55,218 nucleotides of DNA from Nocardiopsis potens DSM 45234 (GTDB lineage: Bacteria > Actinomycetota > Actinomycetes > Streptosporangiales > Streptosporangiaceae). Under the pieces are notes generated by a model. That model had not been told where the DNA came from and did no database searches. It saw only the letters and a list, made by a program, of their open reading frames with translations. The DNA lies in NCBI RefSeq assembly GCF_000341105.1, contig NZ_ANBB01000043.1, positions 1 through 55,218 of the forward strand. The letters run 5' to 3'. Numbering within the stretch: the stretch's first letter is position 1; every line of letters begins with the position of its first letter. The translations under genes were made by a program, and so were the position numbers. Below, in pieces: positions 27,811-36,923 of the stretch.

Positions 27811-28674
27811 ATGGACGATCTCGCGGGCTTCCTGCGGACCCGGCGCTCCCGGGTCGACCCGGCCACCGTCGGCATCCCCACCGACAGCCGCCGGCGCGTC
27901 GCGGGGCTGCGCCGCGAGGAGGTGGCGCACCTGTCCGGGGTCAGCGTGGACTACTACGTCCGCCTGGAGCAGGGGCGCGCGACCCAGCCGTCCGATCAGG
28001 TCCTCGACGCGCTCGCCCGCGTCCTCGGCCTGGACGAGACCGAACGGGGGCATCTCTGCCGGCTCGCGCGGCAGCGCCGCCGCCGCGCGAAGCCGCCGGC
28101 CGGGCGGGTCCGGCCGGAGCTGCTGCGCGTCCTCGACCTGGTCGCCGGCGCACCCGCGCTGATCATGGACCACCGCCTGGAGGCGCTCGCCGGGAACCGC
28201 CTGGCCGGGCTCCTGTTCGACCGGCCGCTGCCGGGCATGAACACCGCCCGGCACCTCTTCCTCGAAGAGGCCGAGCGCGGCCTCTACGCCAACTGGGAGG
28301 AGTGCACCCTCGACGTGGTGGGGCACCTGCGCCTCGCCGCCGGCGAGTACCCCGACGACCCGCGCCTGGCCTCGCTCATCGGCGAGCTGGCGATGCGCAG
28401 CGAGCGCTTCCGCCGGCTGTGGGCCCGCGCGGAGGTGCGCGCCCGCTCGCACGGGCGCAAGGCCTTCCGCCATCCGCTGGTGGGCCTGCTGGAACTGCAC
28501 CAGGAGAACTTCGTGCTTCCGAACGAGCCGGGCATGGAGCTGCTGGTGCTCTCCGCGCCCCCCGGAAGCCCCGCCGAGGACGGGCTGCGCCTCCTCGAAA
28601 GCCTCGGCGCGGACGGCGGCCCCCACACCGCAGCGGACACCCGGGCCCGAGAGGCCGACGGGCCCCGCCGCTGA
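27811..28674 (+). CDS. XRE-family regulator with MmyB-like ligand-binding domain
   Basis: A 287-aa regulator. The N-terminal helix-turn-helix reads RVAGLRREEVAHLSGVSVDY, then YVRLEQGRATQPSDQVLDAL (residues about 32-70). The C-terminal MmyB-type PAS-like domain includes LLRVLDLVAGAPALIMDHRL and LFLEEAERGLYANWEECTLD. Length is standard. The ATG at 27811 gives the typical start MDDLAGFLRTRRSRVDP. These regulators commonly control an adjacent divergent oxidoreductase, matching the gene at 26893-27672. The ligand is unknown. Confidence 0.92.
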   Translation: MDDLAGFLRTRRSRVDPATVGIPTDSRRRVAGLRREEVAHLSGVSVDYYVRLEQGRATQPSDQVLDALARVLGLDETERGHLCRLARQRRRRAKPPAGRVRPELLRVLDLVAGAPALIMDHRLEALAGNRLAGLLFDRPLPGMNTARHLFLEEAERGLYANWEECTLDVVGHLRLAAGEYPDDPRLASLIGELAMRSERFRRLWARAEVRARSHGRKAFRHPLVGLLELHQENFVLPNEPGMELLVLSAPPGSPAEDGLRLLESLGADGGPHTAADTRAREADGPRR

Positions 28675-28716
28675 CGCCGGGGCACGTGCGCCGGGGAGGC
28701 CGCCCCGTGGCCGAGG

Positions 28717-29430
28717 TCAGAAGCCCGCCATGACCTGCGGCTGCGACGGCGCCAGATACTCGGCCTCGACCTCGTCGGCGTGGGGCGCGAGCAGCTCCTC
28801 CAGCCGGAGGACGGCCTCCCGGAGGCGCTCCCCGTCGCGCGCGGCGTCCACGGTCTCCAGGACGAACACGACCTGCTCGGAGTCCTCGGTGACGCGGGTG
28901 CGGCGGGCGTCGCGGTGGTTCCAGTGCCGGGTCAGCACCTCGGTTCCGGAGGCGTAGACGACTTCGCCGGGAGCGGGGGACCGCACGGTGCCCGGTTCCC
29001 CGAGCGGGGTGAACTCCTCGGTGCCCTCGGCGAAGCGGATCTCGACGGGGCGGGCGATGGCGTCCAGGTCGAAGGCCCTCGCGGGCAGGCCGCTGCGGAC
29101 GGAGACCGCGCTGCAGGCGTCGACGGCCGGGTTGACCCGGGGCAGGCGGCCCTTCTCCGCGAGGCGGCGGCCGAGCGCCTCCACGCCGGGGCGGACGCGG
29201 TTCGGGTCGGTGCCGAAGGAGCGGTAGGCGGCGTGCCACGCCCGGATGCGCGGATCGGTCCCGCCGGCGGGGGCCCACGCGCCTTCGGCGGCCTTCCGCT
29301 CCAGGTCCTCCAGCGCGGCCGCGCACCGGGGCCAGGGCTCGCGGACGCGCAGGACATCGGCGGTGACCAGGGCGATGAGGGTGCCGGGGAACGCGGCGGA
29401 GACGTCGAGGGAGAGGGAGAAGGAGATCAT
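28717..29430 (-). CDS. B3/B4 tRNA-binding-domain protein
   Basis: A 237-aa stand-alone B3/B4 domain, the fold found in phenylalanyl-tRNA synthetase beta subunits that edits mischarged tRNA. Characteristic segments: AWHAAYRSFGTDPNRVRPGV, then RRLAEKGRLPRVNPAVDACS, SVRSGLPARAFDLDAI and LTRHWNHRDARRTRVTED. Stand-alone versions may deacylate tRNA or bind an aminoacyl-like ligand; the role here is not known. Convergent with the MmyB-type regulator. The ribosome site (GCAGAAAG) is weak. Confidence 0.88.
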   Translation of the reverse strand: MISFSLSLDVSAAFPGTLIALVTADVLRVREPWPRCAAALEDLERKAAEGAWAPAGGTDPRIRAWHAAYRSFGTDPNRVRPGVEALGRRLAEKGRLPRVNPAVDACSAVSVRSGLPARAFDLDAIARPVEIRFAEGTEEFTPLGEPGTVRSPAPGEVVYASGTEVLTRHWNHRDARRTRVTEDSEQVVFVLETVDAARDGERLREAVLRLEELLAPHADEVEAEYLAPSQPQVMAGF

Positions 29431-29603
29431 CGCGCTTTCTGCAGGTCGGCCGAGGCGGCGGGGCCGCTCGGTGCGGTGCGGTCACGGGCGGCCCGGGAGG
29501 CGGCCGTGACCGACGCGGGGCGTCGCAACGCCCCCACGGTAGGACGGAGCGGCCGGACGCGCCTCCCGAGGTGCGCCGCCCCGGTCGGCCGGATCCGCCG
29601 CCG

Positions 29604-30224
29604 TCACCGCGAAATCGACGCCTGGAGCAGGGTGCACCTGGAGTGCCATGACGGCAGTCCGTGCTCAACGCCCGCCAGGTCCATGTCCGTATAGTCGGGC
29701 GGCGTGTCGCCTATCGCCTCCGCGTCGAGGACATAGAACTCCATCAGCTCGCCGACGACGATGAGCTCTGCGGCAGGGTGGAACACGAGCCTGACGCGGC
29801 ATGAACCGCCGGCGCGGGTCGGGGTGCTGGACAAGATCGTCATCGCCGTGAGCGGCCCCTTTATCGGAGACGAGCGCCATTCGAACGATTCCAGGCCGCG
29901 TACCACGAGCAGTGCGGAATTCCCGTCGTCGAACTGCAGCGAAGTGCGCATTTCGAAGAGGAGCGCCGCGACGGCCGTCAGCGGGCGGGCCAGGGAGTCG
30001 AGCAGCTGAACCTCCTGCAGGGCGTCCTCCTCTCGCAAGGGATCCATTTCGAGCGGCCTGGGCGCCGGCGCAGGGCTTCCCGCCCTGACGAGGTCTTCTA
30101 TCGAGATCATGGGGGCGCAATCCGGTCGCAGGGAGGCGGAGCCGATGCTCGCCGGTGGCGCCAGGGCCCATCGCAAGGGCCTGTCCCACCCGAGGGGCGG
30201 TTCCACCGGTATCGGGTGCAACAT
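29604..30224 (-). CDS. Hypothetical protein
   Basis: A 206-aa protein I do not recognise. The N-terminal third is Pro-rich (MLHPIPVEPPLGWDRPLRWA...). The rest alternates strands and helices (PLTAVAALLFEMRTSLQFDD, then NSALLVVRGLESFEWRSSPI, VRLVFHPAAELIVVGELMEF and YVLDAEAIGDTPPDYTDMDL) and could be a compact alpha/beta or beta-sandwich domain. No signal peptide or membrane helix is seen. I chose the ATG at 30224 because AGGAGG lies 10 bases upstream; the internal ATG at 30110 has no ribosome site. GC is lower than in neighbouring genes. It diverges from the DUF3159 gene. Confidence 0.65.
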   Translation of the reverse strand: MLHPIPVEPPLGWDRPLRWALAPPASIGSASLRPDCAPMISIEDLVRAGSPAPAPRPLEMDPLREEDALQEVQLLDSLARPLTAVAALLFEMRTSLQFDDGNSALLVVRGLESFEWRSSPIKGPLTAMTILSSTPTRAGGSCRVRLVFHPAAELIVVGELMEFYVLDAEAIGDTPPDYTDMDLAGVEHGLPSWHSRCTLLQASISR

Positions 30225-30350
30225 CGTAAACCGGCCTCCTCTCCGGGGCGCCAGTGACGCCGCGTCATGCGTTCCCCGAGGAAACGTCACGGTGCGGAGG
30301 TGACGCGGCCGCCCTGCCGGGCAGGGGCGCCCGCTGCTGGAATTCAGGGC

Positions 30351-31106
30351 ATGACCACCACTCGACGCGACCGCACCGACCCGCCGAGCAGCACCGGACC
30401 GCACACCCGCTGGGAGGATGCAGCGACCGTGACCGACGACGACCGTGCCGGCGCCGCGGACGCCGCAGGCCCCGGGGACGGGCGGCCCGTCGACGTCAAG
30501 CAGGCCGTGCTCGACGGGATGGGCGGCCCCTCGGGGATGGTGTACTCCGCCCTGCCGGTGGCGGGGTTCGCGGCGGCGGTGCCGTTCGTCCCGCTGCCGG
30601 CGGCGATCGGGGCCGCCATCGCCGCGGCCGGGGCGCTGGCGGTGTTCCGGATGTGGCGCGGCGAGGCCTTCATGACGGCGATGGGCGGCGTGTTCGGCGT
30701 CGCGGCAGCCGGAGGCGTATCGGCCTGGACCGGGTCGGCCAACGACTTCTTCCTGATCGGGATCTGGGCGTCCCTGGCCGGCGCGGTGCTCACCCTGGGG
30801 TCGCTGCTGGTGCGCCGGCCGCTGACCGGGGGCATCTGGAACGCGGTGCACGGCGGCGGGCACGACTGGCGCGCCGACCGGCCCAGCCTGCTCGCCCACG
30901 ACCTGGCCACCCTCACGGTGGCGGCGGTCTTCGCCGGCCGGTTCGCCGTGAGCCAGTGGCTCTACCTCGCCGACTCCACCACCGGCCTGGCCATCGCCGA
31001 CACCGTGACCGGCTTCCCGCTGACGGCCCTGGCCGCGGTGGTCGTGGTCTGGGCCTTCCGCCGCACCACCAAGCGCCTGGCGAAGAGCGCGGCCCCCGCC
31101 GCCTGA
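30351..31106 (+). CDS. DUF3159 membrane protein
   Basis: A 251-aa integral membrane protein of the actinobacterial DUF3159 family. A disordered polar N-terminus of about 60 residues precedes VDVKQAVLDGMGGPSGMVYS and about six membrane helices (for example LPVAGFAAAVPFVPLPAAIG). The family marker LTGGIWNAVHGGGHDW lies between helices. The function of the family is unknown; it often sits next to DUF3710 or OB-fold genes, which are absent here. GTG at 30429 is an alternative start. The reading frame after the stop codon remains coding-like (see 31107-31286). Confidence 0.82.
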   Translation: MTTTRRDRTDPPSSTGPHTRWEDAATVTDDDRAGAADAAGPGDGRPVDVKQAVLDGMGGPSGMVYSALPVAGFAAAVPFVPLPAAIGAAIAAAGALAVFRMWRGEAFMTAMGGVFGVAAAGGVSAWTGSANDFFLIGIWASLAGAVLTLGSLLVRRPLTGGIWNAVHGGGHDWRADRPSLLAHDLATLTVAAVFAGRFAVSQWLYLADSTTGLAIADTVTGFPLTALAAVVVVWAFRRTTKRLAKSAAPAA

Positions 31107-31286
31107 ACCGCCCGCCGCGACGCCTTCGCCCACGACCGGCCGGCCGCCGTGCTCACCGGTGCGACCCGGGTCGACCCCGCCCCGCGGCTCGGCGACCCGG
31201 CGATGGCGCGCGTCCTCGACTCCGGGGAGATCCTGTGGTGGTCGCAGCGCGACTGCCGGGGCGCGCCGCGCCGCCGCGCAAAGTAG
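31107..31286 (+). pseudogene. Possible gene remnant in frame after DUF3159
   Basis: Directly after the DUF3159 TGA, the same frame stays open for 59 codons to a TAG at 31284-31286. Nearly every third base is G or C, as in real genes here. It would encode RRDAFAHDRPAAVLTGATRV, then DPAPRLGDPAMARVLDSGEI and LWWSQRDC. There is no start with a ribosome site, although GTG at 31149 is possible. It may be the degraded end of another gene. I do not recognise the sequence. Confidence 0.35.
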
Positions 31287-31496
31287 CGGCGGCCGGGCGC
31301 CGGCCGGGCGGGCCCGGGCCGGAGGCACCGCGGCCCGGAGCGGCGGCGCTTCCGTCACGCGGTGAACCTGTTCCGTAACGGCGGTCTGGTGCCGGTGCCC
31401 GGCGGGGCGCCGCCCGCGCGGTGCCCACAGGGGCAGGCCGCAGAGGGCCGTCCCCCGGCCGATCGGGGCGCCGCCGGGGCCCGCCCGTCCGCACGT

Positions 31497-31551
31497 TTGA
31501 CATCACGTCGCCTTGAGGATCAAGGATTGCGGTGAGGTTAGGCAAACCTGA
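31497..31551 (+). promoter_or_regulatory. Iron box (IdeR/DmdR type) and promoter of the ABC exporter pair
   Basis: TGAGGTTAGGCAAACCTGA (31533-31551) matches the actinobacterial iron-box consensus TTAGGTTAGSCTAACCTAA at 16 of 19 positions and is nearly palindromic. A perfect -35, TTGACA, lies at 31497-31502; the -10 is unclear, near AAGGAT at 31522. The box would cover the transcription start, so an iron-loaded IdeR/DmdR repressor should shut off the genes downstream. The rest of 31287-31652 shows no gene. Confidence 0.8.
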
Positions 31552-31652
31552 CCTCCGATGGCGGGCCGCGGCGGTGCCGCCGAGCGGTGCGGGCCGGCCC
31601 GCGCGGACCCGATGCGGCGGCGCGGCGGCCCCAGGAGGAGACGGGACGGGAC

Positions 31653-33455
31653 ATGAGCACGACGGCGGACACACGCACGGACCCCGGAGGGGACCCGCCC
31701 GCAGACACCGGGGAGGCGGCCGGGCTCGCGGGCGCCGGGGCGCTGGCCCGGCTGTTCGCGCCGATCCGGGCGCACCTCGCGGCCTGCGCGGTCCTCTCGG
31801 CCCTGAGCGCGGCGGCGGGGCTCGTGCCCTACATCGCCGTCGCGGAGATCGCGCGGGCCGTGCTCGCCGCCCCCGGGGAGGCGCACACGGCCGTCTGGAC
31901 CTGGGTCGCCGTCGGCGCCGCCGGCGCGGGCCTGCGGCTGCTGCTGCTCGTCCAGTCCTCCCGGGTGGGCCACTACGCGGACGCGAAGATCCTGCACGAA
32001 CTGCGGGTGCGGATCGTCCGCCACCTCGGCGCGCTGCCGCTGGGCTGGTTCCGGGCATCGGGATCGGGCCGGGTCAAGCGGGCGATGACGGGCGACCTGG
32101 AGGAGATGCACGAGGTCATCGCGCACGCCCTGGGCCAGCTGACCGGGGCGGTCACGGTCATCGCCGTCGGCGCGGCCTACCTGCTCCTGGTCGACGTCCC
32201 GATGGCGCTGACCGCCCTGGGCGTACTGGCCCTGACCGGGGTCTTCTACCACGTCTCGATGCGGTCCATGACGGCGCACATGGAGCGCCTGGCCGCCGCC
32301 GAGACCAGGATCAGCGCCGCGAGCGTCGAGTACGCGGACGGGATCCAGGTGGTCAAGGCGTTCGGGACCGGAGGGCGCCTCCTGCGCCGCTTCGACGACG
32401 CCGTGGACGAGCACACCCGGGCGTTCGCCGCCTGGGTCGCCGAGGTGCGCTACAGCTCGGCGGCGTCGCGGCTGCTCGGCTCGGAGATGGCGGTGCTCGC
32501 CGCCGTGACGGCCGCCGGGACGGCCTTCGTCGCCCAGGGCGCGCTGGCCGCCGCGGACCTGGTCGCCTTCCTGGTCGTCGCGGTCGGCCTGCCGAACTCG
32601 ATCCTCCCGGCGGTGACGGCCTCCCAAGGGGTGCGCAAGGGCCGGATGGGCGCCGTCGGCATCGAGCGGCTGCTCTCCCACCCCCGCCTGCCCGAGCCCG
32701 AGCACCCGTGCTCGCCGGCCGGCCACGGCGTGGAGTTCGACCGGGTCTCCTTCTCCTACGACGGGGCCGTCAACGCCGTCGAGGACGTCAGCCTCGTCTG
32801 CCCGCCCGGGACGGTGACCGCGATCGTGGGGCCCTCGGGGGCCGGCAAGACGACGCTCGCCGCCCTGCTCCCGCGCTTCCACGACGTCACGGGCGGGGCG
32901 ATCCGGGTCGGTGGCGCCGACGTGCGGTCGATTCCCTCGGAGGCGCTGCTGGCCTCGATGTCGCTGGTCTTCCAGGACGTCGCGCTGCTGCGGGACAGCG
33001 TGGCGGAGAACATCCGCATCGGCCGCCCGGACGCCTCCGACGAGGAGGTCCGCCGGGCGGCGGTCGCCGCACACGTCCACGACGTGGTCGAGCGCCTGCC
33101 CGACGGGTACGCGACGGTGCTCGACGCGAACGGGGGCGGCCTGTCCGGCGGGGAGCGCCAGCGGCTGACGATCGCGCGGGCGATCCTGTCCGGGGCGCCG
33201 ATCGTGGTCCTGGACGAGGCGACGGCCTCGCTCGACCCCGACAGCGAGGCGGCGGTCCAGGACGCGCTGGCCGCCCTGGCGGCCGGCAAGACGGTGATCG
33301 TGATCGCCCACCGCCTGCACACGATCGCCGGCGCCGACCAGATCCTCGTGCTGGAGGACGGGCGGCCGGTCGAGCGGGGCCGCCACGAGGACCTGCTCGC
33401 GAACGGGGGAGTGTACGCCCGGATGTGGGCCGCCCAGGAAGGGGTCCTCTCATGA
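31653..33455 (+). CDS. Iron-regulated ABC half-transporter, membrane domain plus ATPase (IrtA-like)
   Basis: A 600-aa ABC half-transporter: six-helix membrane domain (about residues 30-330) followed by an ATPase (about 350-590). Walker A is GPSGAGKTT, signature LSGGERQRL, Walker B IVVLDEATASLD, H-loop IAHRLHT. Pairs of exporter-fold half-transporters under an iron box usually handle siderophores; IrtAB imports ferric mycobactin despite its exporter fold. No siderophore-interaction (FAD) domain is present at the N-terminus. The ATG lies 14 bases after AGGAGGAG. The stop overlaps the partner's ATG. Confidence 0.9.
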   Translation: MSTTADTRTDPGGDPPADTGEAAGLAGAGALARLFAPIRAHLAACAVLSALSAAAGLVPYIAVAEIARAVLAAPGEAHTAVWTWVAVGAAGAGLRLLLLVQSSRVGHYADAKILHELRVRIVRHLGALPLGWFRASGSGRVKRAMTGDLEEMHEVIAHALGQLTGAVTVIAVGAAYLLLVDVPMALTALGVLALTGVFYHVSMRSMTAHMERLAAAETRISAASVEYADGIQVVKAFGTGGRLLRRFDDAVDEHTRAFAAWVAEVRYSSAASRLLGSEMAVLAAVTAAGTAFVAQGALAAADLVAFLVVAVGLPNSILPAVTASQGVRKGRMGAVGIERLLSHPRLPEPEHPCSPAGHGVEFDRVSFSYDGAVNAVEDVSLVCPPGTVTAIVGPSGAGKTTLAALLPRFHDVTGGAIRVGGADVRSIPSEALLASMSLVFQDVALLRDSVAENIRIGRPDASDEEVRRAAVAAHVHDVVERLPDGYATVLDANGGGLSGGERQRLTIARAILSGAPIVVLDEATASLDPDSEAAVQDALAALAAGKTVIVIAHRLHTIAGADQILVLEDGRPVERGRHEDLLANGGVYARMWAAQEGVLS

Positions 33456-35191
33456 TCCGCCGGCTGTACCGGCTGTGGCCGGAACCGCGGCTGCTGGCCC
33501 GCCTGTGGCTGCTCACCGCGGCGCAGGCCGTCCTCCAGGGCCTCCTCCTCGGCCTGCTCGCCCCCGTCCTGGGCGCCCTCGCGCGCCCTGAGCCCGACAT
33601 CGCCGCGGCCGCGCCGTGGCTCGCCGCCGGAGCCGCCGGCGCCGCCGCGTACGCGGTGCTGAGCATCATCGCCGTACCGGTGGGCTTCAAGGCGTCGGGC
33701 GTCCTCGCGGCGCAGCTGCGGCGGCGGCTGATCCGCCACGCGAGCACTCTGCCGCTGGGCTGGTTCACCGCCGAGCGCAAGGCGAGGCTCTCGCGGGGGG
33801 TGACCGCGGACGCGGGCGACACCGCGCGGCTGGCGGTGACCGTCGCCGCGCCCGCGATCACCTCGACGCTGCTGCCGATGACGGTCGTGGCCGTGGTGTT
33901 CGCGGTCGACTGGCGGATGGCGCTGCTGCTGTGCGCGATCGGCGCGGCCGCCTCCTGGGCGCTGCGGCGCGCCGCGCGGATCAGCGAGACCGCCGAGATC
34001 GAGCTGGAGCGGGCCTCGGCCGGGGTCGCGGGGCGGGCGATCGAACTCGGCCAGGCCCAGCCGGTCCTGCGCGCGGCTGGCCTCGCCGGCGGCACGCCCC
34101 GGATGCACGCCGCGCTCGCGGACCACCGCGAGACCTACCGGGAGGGGATGCGCCGCGCGCGGCGCCCGTTCTTCGCCTACACCGGCGTGATCGCGGTCGG
34201 CTCCGCCGCGGTGCTCGCGCTGGCCGCGGAGCTCGCGCTCAGCGGGGCCGTCCGGCCCGCCGAGGCGATCGCGCTGCTCGTGCTGGCCGCCCGCTTCCTG
34301 GAGCCGCTCGGCAACCTGATCGACCTCATCGGGGCGGTGCGCGCGATGGGGAACAAGATCGCGCGGATCGAGGAGCTGCTGGCGGCCCCCGCGCTGCCGT
34401 CGCCGGCCGAACCGGTGCGCGGGACGGGCGGGGCCGAGGTCGAGTTCTCGGAGGTCGGCTTCACCTACCCGGGAGGCGACGCCCCCGCGCTGAGCGGCGT
34501 CTCGCTGCGCTTCCGGCCCGGCACGACCACCGCGCTGGTGGGGCCTTCGGGCTCCGGGAAGACGACGGTGACCCGGCTCATCGCCCGGTTCTTCGACGCC
34601 GACACGGGCCGGGTGAGCATCGGCGGGACCGACGTCCGCGACATCGACCCGGCCGCCCTGCTGGACGAGGTCGCCATCGTCTTCCAGGACGTCTACCTGT
34701 TCGACGACAGCATCGAGAACAACCTGCGGACGGCGCGGCCGGAGGCGACCCGGGACGAGCTCGAGGAGGCGGCCCGCGCGGCGCGGCTGGACGAGGTGAT
34801 CGGGCGCCTGCCCGACGGCTGGCGCACGGGCGTCGGCGAGGGCGGGGCCCGGCTGTCGGGCGGCGAGCGCCAGCGGGTGGCGATCGCCAGGGCGGTGCTC
34901 AAGCGGGCGCGCATCGTGCTCGTCGACGAGGCGGCCTCCGCGCTCGACCCGGAGAACGAGGCCGCGGTCTCCGCGGCCATCGCCGACCTCGGCGCCGACC
35001 CCGGGCGGACGGTGATCGTGATCGCCCACCGCCCGGCGACCCTGGCAGCGGCCGACCTGGTGGTCTCGCTCGACGGCGGCCGGGTGGCCGAGACCGGCAC
35101 GCCCGCGGAACTGCTCCGCACCGGAGGAGCGTTCGCCCGCCTCAACCGCCGGTACGAGCGGGCTCGGCAGTGGCGCATCGCCGGAACGTGA
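33452..35191 (+). CDS. ABC half-transporter, membrane domain plus ATPase (IrtB-like)
   Basis: A 579-aa partner half-transporter. The membrane domain starts at LLARLWLLTAAQAVLQGLLL and is followed by an ATPase with Walker A GPSGSGKTT, Q-loop VFQDVYLFDDS, signature LSGGERQRV, Walker B IVLVDEAASALD and H-loop IAHRPAT. Its ATG overlaps the stop codon of the first half-transporter, so the two are likely produced in equal amounts and form a heterodimer. With the iron box upstream and a FecB-like binding protein downstream, siderophore transport is the best-supported role. Confidence 0.9.
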   Translation: MIRRLYRLWPEPRLLARLWLLTAAQAVLQGLLLGLLAPVLGALARPEPDIAAAAPWLAAGAAGAAAYAVLSIIAVPVGFKASGVLAAQLRRRLIRHASTLPLGWFTAERKARLSRGVTADAGDTARLAVTVAAPAITSTLLPMTVVAVVFAVDWRMALLLCAIGAAASWALRRAARISETAEIELERASAGVAGRAIELGQAQPVLRAAGLAGGTPRMHAALADHRETYREGMRRARRPFFAYTGVIAVGSAAVLALAAELALSGAVRPAEAIALLVLAARFLEPLGNLIDLIGAVRAMGNKIARIEELLAAPALPSPAEPVRGTGGAEVEFSEVGFTYPGGDAPALSGVSLRFRPGTTTALVGPSGSGKTTVTRLIARFFDADTGRVSIGGTDVRDIDPAALLDEVAIVFQDVYLFDDSIENNLRTARPEATRDELEEAARAARLDEVIGRLPDGWRTGVGEGGARLSGGERQRVAIARAVLKRARIVLVDEAASALDPENEAAVSAAIADLGADPGRTVIVIAHRPATLAAADLVVSLDGGRVAETGTPAELLRTGGAFARLNRRYERARQWRIAGT

Positions 35192-35253
35192 AGCCGCCGT
35201 GGGAGCCCGCGCCCGGGGCCGCCGGAACGACCGACCCAGTGAGGAGAGAACCA

Positions 35254-35556
35254 ATGGCGTACCTGCGCCCGTTCATCGTGTGGCCGCTCCTGCCCGGCGC
35301 CACGCTGGTACTGACCGCCGCCGAACCGGACGAGTACCGGATCGGGCGCGCGCTGACCGAGCCGGCCTCGGGAACGGCCGTCGTGGCGTTCCCCGCCCGG
35401 CCGGAGGCGGGCCGGGGCGGCGGGGCGATCGGCGGGGCGATCGGGGTCTTCCGCGACGGGCTCCTCGCCGAATCGGGGACCGAGGCGGAGCTCATCGCGT
35501 CCGGCGGGATCTACGCCCGCCTCCGCCGGAACTGGGAGACGGGCGCCTCCGCCTGA
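35254..35556 (+). CDS. Small protein with an ABC-transporter-like C-terminus
   Basis: A 100-aa ORF with a good ribosome site (GAGGAGAG, 8 bases before the ATG). The last 35 residues (IGVFRDGLLAESGTEAELIA, then SGGIYARLRRNWE) resemble the very end of an exporter-type ABC ATPase, after the H-loop. The first part (MAYLRPFIVWPLLPGATLVL...) resembles nothing I recognise. It may be a remnant of a third half-transporter after internal deletion, or a small novel protein made from such a remnant. It lies 62 bp after the IrtB-like gene in the same orientation. Confidence 0.5.
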   Translation: MAYLRPFIVWPLLPGATLVLTAAEPDEYRIGRALTEPASGTAVVAFPARPEAGRGGGAIGGAIGVFRDGLLAESGTEAELIASGGIYARLRRNWETGASA

Positions 35557-35741
35557 CCCGGCGGCCGGCCGCCCCGGGACCCCCTTCCCCGGGGCGGCCG
35601 GCCCCGGTCCCGGTCCTCCGCCCCCGCCCGGGCCCCTGTCCCGGCCCCCGCCCGGGACCCTGCCCGCTTCCTCCGCCTCCCGCGGAGCACCGGGCCCGCC
35701 GCCCCTCCTCCGCGCCCCTCCGCCCGACCCGAAAGGCGCCC

Positions 35742-36713
35742 ATGAAACCGCTCCCGCTTCCGCTCGCCGCCACCGCCTCGACGGCCGTCCTGCTCGCCGC
35801 CTGCGGCTCCCCGACGGCCTCCGCGCCGGAGCCGCCGCCCGGGGACACGGTGACGGTGCAGGCCGCGAACGGTGAGGTCGAAGTGGCCGTCACCGACGAG
35901 GGGATCTGGGCGCTGGACGTCTACACGGCGCTGAACCTCGCGGCCGTCGGCGCCGCACCGGACCACGCCGCCCGCATCCACGACGGCCAGGGAGCACGCG
36001 AGGAGATCGCCGCTGCCGCGGGGGCGGAGATCGTGGGCGGGCACGACCCCGAAGCGGTGGCCGACGCGGCGCCGTCCCTGATCGTCGGGCTCGACCACCC
36101 CGAGCACCGCTCCCTTCTCGGCCTGCTCGAGGCCATCGCCCCCGTCGTGCTCATCGACGAAGGCACCGAAGTCGACGAGCTGATGGAGGTGATCGGCGCG
36201 GTGACCGGGCGCTCGGCCGAGGCCGCCGAGGTCGCCGACCGCTTCGGTGCGGAGGCCTCCGCACTGGCGGCCCGGATCGAAGAGGCGGGCCGCACCGGGC
36301 GGACCGTCTCGGTCCTGCAGGAGTACCCGCCGGTCTTCTACGCCTACGACGGCGGCACCCAGTTCGCCGCCCTGCTGGAGCGGGTCGGACTGGAACGCCC
36401 CGAGGCGCAGTCCGCCAGGTCCGAATGGGGCTTCACCGAGGTCTCCGAGGAGAGGCTGGAGGACCACCGGGCCGACGTCGTGATAGCGCTCGTCGACGAC
36501 GTCTACGGCGAAGGGCGGTCCGTGCTCGACAACCCCATGCTGGACACGTCCGGGGCGGTCACCGCGGAAGCCGAGTTCTCCGGCTGGTACAACGGCGACG
36601 TCCTCAGCGCATGGTGGGTCCTCCACGACCTGCAGGCCGTCCTGATCGACGGGGAGGCGACCGCCGGCCTCGCCGATACGCCGGCCCTGTGGGCGGAGAC
36701 CGGGGGCCGGTGA
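35742..36713 (+). CDS. Siderophore/iron-complex-binding lipoprotein (FecB/FepB type)
   Basis: A 323-aa lipoprotein: signal peptide with lipobox LAAC (Cys at residue 21). The mature part has the two-lobe class III binding-protein pattern, with LDVYTALNLAAVGAAPDHAA, then DAAPSLIVGLDHPEHRSLLG, and IAPVVLIDEGTEVDELMEVI. GAAAGG lies before the ATG. No FecCD permease or ATPase accompanies it, so it may deliver ferric siderophore to the IrtAB-like pair upstream or to a permease elsewhere; that is inference. The intergenic gap of 185 bp is GC-rich without an obvious second iron box. Confidence 0.88.
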   Translation: MKPLPLPLAATASTAVLLAACGSPTASAPEPPPGDTVTVQAANGEVEVAVTDEGIWALDVYTALNLAAVGAAPDHAARIHDGQGAREEIAAAAGAEIVGGHDPEAVADAAPSLIVGLDHPEHRSLLGLLEAIAPVVLIDEGTEVDELMEVIGAVTGRSAEAAEVADRFGAEASALAARIEEAGRTGRTVSVLQEYPPVFYAYDGGTQFAALLERVGLERPEAQSARSEWGFTEVSEERLEDHRADVVIALVDDVYGEGRSVLDNPMLDTSGAVTAEAEFSGWYNGDVLSAWWVLHDLQAVLIDGEATAGLADTPALWAETGGR

Positions 36714-36923
36714 CCCCGCCGCCCGCCGGCCGGCGGGCGGCCCCGCCTCCCGCAGCCCGCCCGCCGCGCCGTCGACGCGGGCGGTGGCGCACCGCCCGCC
36801 GCTGGAGCCGCTCGGAGAGCAGGGCGCGGGCCGGGCGGGCGCCGGACCGGGAACCCGCCACCCGGCTCCGCTTCCCCCCGGTCGCGCCGCGGCTCGGTTA
36901 GGGTCCCCGCAGGAGGGGGAGCC

